Assembly (NCBI GenBank): GCA_023140905.1
Contig: JAGLKS010000260.1
Location: 1 to 8,964, forward strand
Origin: Alphaproteobacteria bacterium
GTDB taxonomy: Bacteria > Pseudomonadota > Alphaproteobacteria > Micavibrionales > Micavibrionaceae
Length of the DNA: 8,964 bases
Reading direction: 5' to 3'
In this document: one piece after another, positions 6,166-8,964 of the stretch
Layout of the letters: the number at the start of each line of letters is the position of its first letter
Numbering within the stretch: position 1 is the stretch's first letter
Notes under the pieces: generated by a model
What the model saw: the letters and a program-made list of their open reading frames with translations, nothing else
Database searches by the model: none
What the model was told of the DNA's origin: nothing
Program-made: the position numbers and the translations under genes

Positions 6166-6180
6166 TCTATTCTATTCTAT
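6166..6180. repeat. Three tandem copies of TCTAT in the fliG-fliH gap
   Basis: Three perfect 5-base units (ATAGA on the transcribed sense strand) lie in the 70-bp fliG-fliH spacer, 34 bp upstream of the fliH start. The unit is near-repeated on either side. It is a short microsatellite that could vary in copy number; no function is shown. Confidence 0.6.
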
Positions 6181-6202
6181 TCATAGACCAAATATAAGGG
6201 AT

Positions 6203-7222
6203 CTAAGAAATCATTTCTTCATCAGAAGAGCCGGTAGTAATTATGATTTCGCCGCGACTTTCCAGATCTTTGGTCACAGTAACAATATATTGTTGTGCTT
6301 CTTCTACATCTTTCAATCGAACAGGGCCCATCGCAGCCATATCTTCTTTCATAATCTTACCGGCACGCTCAGACATATTGTCGAAGAATAGATCTTTTAG
6401 AGAGTCTGTTGCCCCTTTGAGTGCAAGCGGTAGTTTTTCTTTGTCTACCGCACGAATAATAGACTGAAGGGATTTAGGAGCGAGTTTGAGTAGATCTTCA
6501 AATGTGAACATCAAGCTGCGAATTTTCTCGGCAGAATCCGGTGTTGCTTTTTCCAGCGAATCCATAAATCTGCTTTCTGTAGCCCGTTCCATATTGTTAA
6601 AGATCTCGGCAATAAGCTCATGGCTATCGCGGCGTTGAGTTTTGGCAAGGTTAGACATGAACTCTTTACGCAAAGTTTTTTCGACTTCGTCAAGAATTTC
6701 TTTTTGTACGGTTTCCATTTTGAGCATACGCTGAATAACCTCAATGGCAAAGCTATCGGGTAAGATACCGAGGACGCGTGCGGCATGATCTGTGGAGACT
6801 TTTGAAAGAACGACAGCAACGGTTTGAGGATATTCTTTTTGTAGGAAATTAGCTAAAATTTCCTCGTTCACGTTACCTAATTTTTCCCACATTGTACGAC
6901 CTGCAGGGCCACGGATTTCTTCCATGATAAGGTCGATTTTTTCTATTGAGAGGCCGGATTTTTGCAATAAGCGTTCAGTGCTGTCTTGTGAGCCAACCAA
7001 TGCATTTGTAGAACTGATTTGTTCTGTAAATTCGATAAAAAGTTTTTCAACTATCGTTGGGCCAATTTTTCCCAAACCGGAGATAGTCTGCGATAATTCG
7101 AGGATTTCATCATCATCCATATGGCTAAAGATTTGCGCAGTCTGATCTTCACTCAAAGAAAGCACAAAAATCGCTGCTTTCTCTGGGCCTGATAAAGATC
7201 TGTAATCATCTCTTACATGCAT
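6203..7222 (-). CDS. fliG: FliG, flagellar motor switch and torque protein
   Basis: FliG is the C-ring protein that joins the FliF ring to FliM and meets the stator to make torque. The product is 339 residues, the usual length. The N-terminal FliF-binding domain begins GPEKAAIFVLSLSED (12-26). The middle domain carries EYPQT at 130-134, equivalent to the EHPQT motif that contacts FliM, and GILPDSFAIEVIQRM (152-166). The hinge MFTF is at 238-241. The C-terminal torque helix region (about 262-310) keeps the charged pattern (ALKGATDSLKDLFFDNMSER at 267-286, then GPVRLKDVEEAQ). The ATG at 7222 is preceded by AAGG (7235-7232), 9 bases upstream; a second ATG at 7218 is out of frame. It lies 50 bp after fliF and 70 bp before fliH. 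The call is secure. Confidence 0.98.
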   Translation of the reverse strand: MHVRDDYRSLSGPEKAAIFVLSLSEDQTAQIFSHMDDDEILELSQTISGLGKIGPTIVEKLFIEFTEQISSTNALVGSQDSTERLLQKSGLSIEKIDLIMEEIRGPAGRTMWEKLGNVNEEILANFLQKEYPQTVAVVLSKVSTDHAARVLGILPDSFAIEVIQRMLKMETVQKEILDEVEKTLRKEFMSNLAKTQRRDSHELIAEIFNNMERATESRFMDSLEKATPDSAEKIRSLMFTFEDLLKLAPKSLQSIIRAVDKEKLPLALKGATDSLKDLFFDNMSERAGKIMKEDMAAMGPVRLKDVEEAQQYIVTVTKDLESRGEIIITTGSSDEEMIS

Positions 7223-7272
7223 ATCTGTTTACCTTAACATCCTGATATCTTTGTAAATCTGTTTCTCATGAC

Positions 7273-8964
7273 TTAACCTTCTTCATCTAACCAACTGCGA
7301 ACAACCGAAACAGCTTCTGCTGGATAGTTTTCTACAATTTCTTCTACTTTTTTAACTGTAGACGCTTTCACTTTTCCTTCAATTCCCTCCAGATTGATAA
7401 GGCTATCATCATCGTCGTCATCCAGTTGATAGCTTTGGTTGGCAGAAAGGGTCTGTCCATCAACGCCAATGGCTTGGGCTGACGAACTTGGGGGGGCTAG
7501 AGCGGGATTGGCTGGTGAAGCAGAAAGTAAATCATGATGAAGGAGATCATCCAGAGAACTGTGTTTTCCAGTAGAGGAATCAATATTCACAAGTTTTGAG
7601 ACCATCGGTTGAAGGATAAGTAATACAACCAGAATAAGCATTACAGCAACAACGAGCATCTCGGCGGCATCAAGCAAATCACTTTTCTCAAATCCAAGCA
7701 GTGTATCATCTTCCACTTCTCCCTCTTCAGTCTCAATTTGCGCAAATTGTAAATTGACGATTTCAATAACATCTCCACGATCTTCGTCAAAACCAACAGC
7801 AGTACGTACTAAAGCGGATATTTGGCCCATTTCTTCCTGAGAACGAGGATTATATGTTTTGTTGCCTTCTTCATCTTGCTCATAACGGCCATCAACCAAA
7901 ACAGAAAGAGAAAGTTTTTTAACCTGTCCGCTTTGGCGTATTGTATTTCGGATGGTCTTGCTAATCTCGTAATTTGTAACTTCTTCAGAGCGAGAATTTT
8001 GCGCGCTTGGCCCGCCATCACCGAGTAAATCCCCACTAATGCCGGGTAAGTTATTTTCAATACCTACATTATTACTTGAACCAGCTTCGCTCTCCGAGCT
8101 GTCTTCCTGTGTTGTTTGGGATGAGCGTAAAACCTGCCCCTCCGGGCTGTATAGCTCTTCATTCATGCGAATCTGGTCAAAATTCATTTCTGCATTCACA
8201 ATAGCTGTAACTTTACCATAACCGACAATACGGCTTATCTGTTCTTCTATATTACGCTGCATGCGGGTTTCAAAATTTCGGCGAAGATCTTCGGTTTTTA
8301 ATGAAAGAAGGCTTTCTTCTTCCTCTCCACCTTTAGCCATTAAATTCCCATTACTATCAATAATGGAAACATTATTAGCCTTAAGGTTAGGGATAGCTGA
8401 AGCGACGAGGGACTGAATAGCTGCAATTTGCTGCCGTTCAATAGCTGAGTTGGTCTGAATACCAAGAAATACGCTTGCCGAAGAAGATCGGGATTCCCGG
8501 CTGAATAATTCACGCTGGGGTAAAACAATATGTACGCGGGCACTCCTGATACTGTCCATGGAGCTAATGGTTTTAGATAATTCTCCTTCAAGAGCACGCA
8601 CTTGGTTGATATTTTGTACAAAATTTGTTGTCCCAAAACCTGATTGTTTGTCGAAAATTTCATATCCCATAGAGCCGCCATTGGGCAAACCTGCTGCGGC
8701 AAGCAACATGCGTGCCCTGCCTACTTCATTGGAGGGAACTAAAATGCGTGATCCGTCAGAAGAAATCTCGTACGTAATTTCTGTTTCTTCCAGTTTTGCT
8801 GCGACAGATCCCGAATCAGTGGTGGATAAATCTGTATATAATAGCTTCATTTCCGGGGAGGTTATCCGCATGGACAAAAAGACAAAAAATGTCAATAACC
8901 CCAACACAATCGCGCCCATAACTCCTAAACGGGCCGCTCCTAATTGTTGTAAAGTTGCAACAAA
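7273..8964 (-). CDS. fliF: FliF, flagellar MS-ring protein (5' end beyond window)
   Basis: FliF builds the membrane MS ring on which the flagellum is assembled. 563 codons plus the stop are present; the frame is open to the window edge (FVATLQQLGAARLGVMGAIV), which matches the cytoplasmic N-terminus of FliF, so the Met at 8919 is internal and perhaps 5-20 residues are missing. Counting from Met 8919, TM1 is about 1-18, with ring-building motifs next: LLYTDLS (26-32), LPNGGSMGYEIFD (78-90), FGTTNFVQNINQVRALEGEL (95-114) and ARVHIVLPQRELFSR (127-141). A Ser/Gly-rich segment occupies about 270-310, TM2 about 417-437, and the FliG-binding C-tail about 506-548 (ending WLDEEG). A run of six Asp (500-505) and a C7 tract lie in the linker before that tail. 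fliG follows after 50 bp. The call is secure. Confidence 0.98.
   Translation of the reverse strand, partial: FVATLQQLGAARLGVMGAIVLGLLTFFVFLSMRITSPEMKLLYTDLSTTDSGSVAAKLEETEITYEISSDGSRILVPSNEVGRARMLLAAAGLPNGGSMGYEIFDKQSGFGTTNFVQNINQVRALEGELSKTISSMDSIRSARVHIVLPQRELFSRESRSSSASVFLGIQTNSAIERQQIAAIQSLVASAIPNLKANNVSIIDSNGNLMAKGGEEEESLLSLKTEDLRRNFETRMQRNIEEQISRIVGYGKVTAIVNAEMNFDQIRMNEELYSPEGQVLRSSQTTQEDSSESEAGSSNNVGIENNLPGISGDLLGDGGPSAQNSRSEEVTNYEISKTIRNTIRQSGQVKKLSLSVLVDGRYEQDEEGNKTYNPRSQEEMGQISALVRTAVGFDEDRGDVIEIVNLQFAQIETEEGEVEDDTLLGFEKSDLLDAAEMLVVAVMLILVVLLILQPMVSKLVNIDSSTGKHSSLDDLLHHDLLSASPANPALAPPSSSAQAIGVDGQTLSANQSYQLDDDDDDSLINLEGIEGKVKASTVKKVEEIVENYPAEAVSVVRSWLDEEG

Noticed and set aside
8340..8702. 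120-codon minus-strand open frame inside fliF
   Set aside because: It overlaps the conserved FliF ring-building region in another frame and is a shadow of it.
8917..8919. ATG at 8919 as the fliF start
   Set aside because: The frame continues upstream to the window edge with FliF-like sequence (LQQLGAARLGVMG), so this Met is internal, next to the first membrane segment.

Overview
The window is a run of seven co-directional flagellar genes, all on the minus strand. In transcription order (right to left) they are fliF (5' end off the window), fliG, fliH/flbE, fliN, a motA/pomA-type stator gene, flbD, and flhA (3' end off the window). The order fliF-fliG-fliH(flbE)-fliN followed by flbD, with FlbD as a sigma-54 activator carrying a degenerate receiver, is typical of Alphaproteobacteria and resembles the Caulobacter fliF operon. 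The sequence is moderately A+T-rich by eye, especially between genes, so the source is probably a low-G+C alphaproteobacterium. I cannot place it more precisely.

Right part (4920-8964): fliF, fliG, fliH and fliN have gaps of 50, 70 and 16 bp and look like one operon. They encode the MS ring (FliF), the torque and switch ring (FliG, FliN) and the export-ATPase regulator (FliH). Neither fliI nor fliM, the usual partners, lies between them.

Middle part (3639-4919): a 330-bp A+T-rich non-coding stretch holding several short dyads precedes a PomA/MotA-like stator subunit. No motB is visible in the window. A further 111-bp spacer separates it from flbD.

Left part (1-3638): flbD encodes the transcriptional regulator that in Caulobacter couples basal-body assembly to late flagellar gene expression. 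A 146-bp spacer follows it, containing a perfect 16-bp palindrome, an adjacent 11-bp tandem repeat and a separated 9-bp inverted repeat. Then comes flhA, the export-gate platform protein (686 codons present).

The proteins work together in early flagellar assembly: the FliF ring forms around the FlhA export gate, FliG and FliN build the switch, FliH links export to the ATPase, the stator drives rotation, and FlbD times later gene expression. I found no clearly undescribed system. The points worth a second look are the intergenic dyads, the lone stator gene, and homopolymer tracts in fliH and fliF. No RNA genes, mobile elements or CRISPR arrays were seen.
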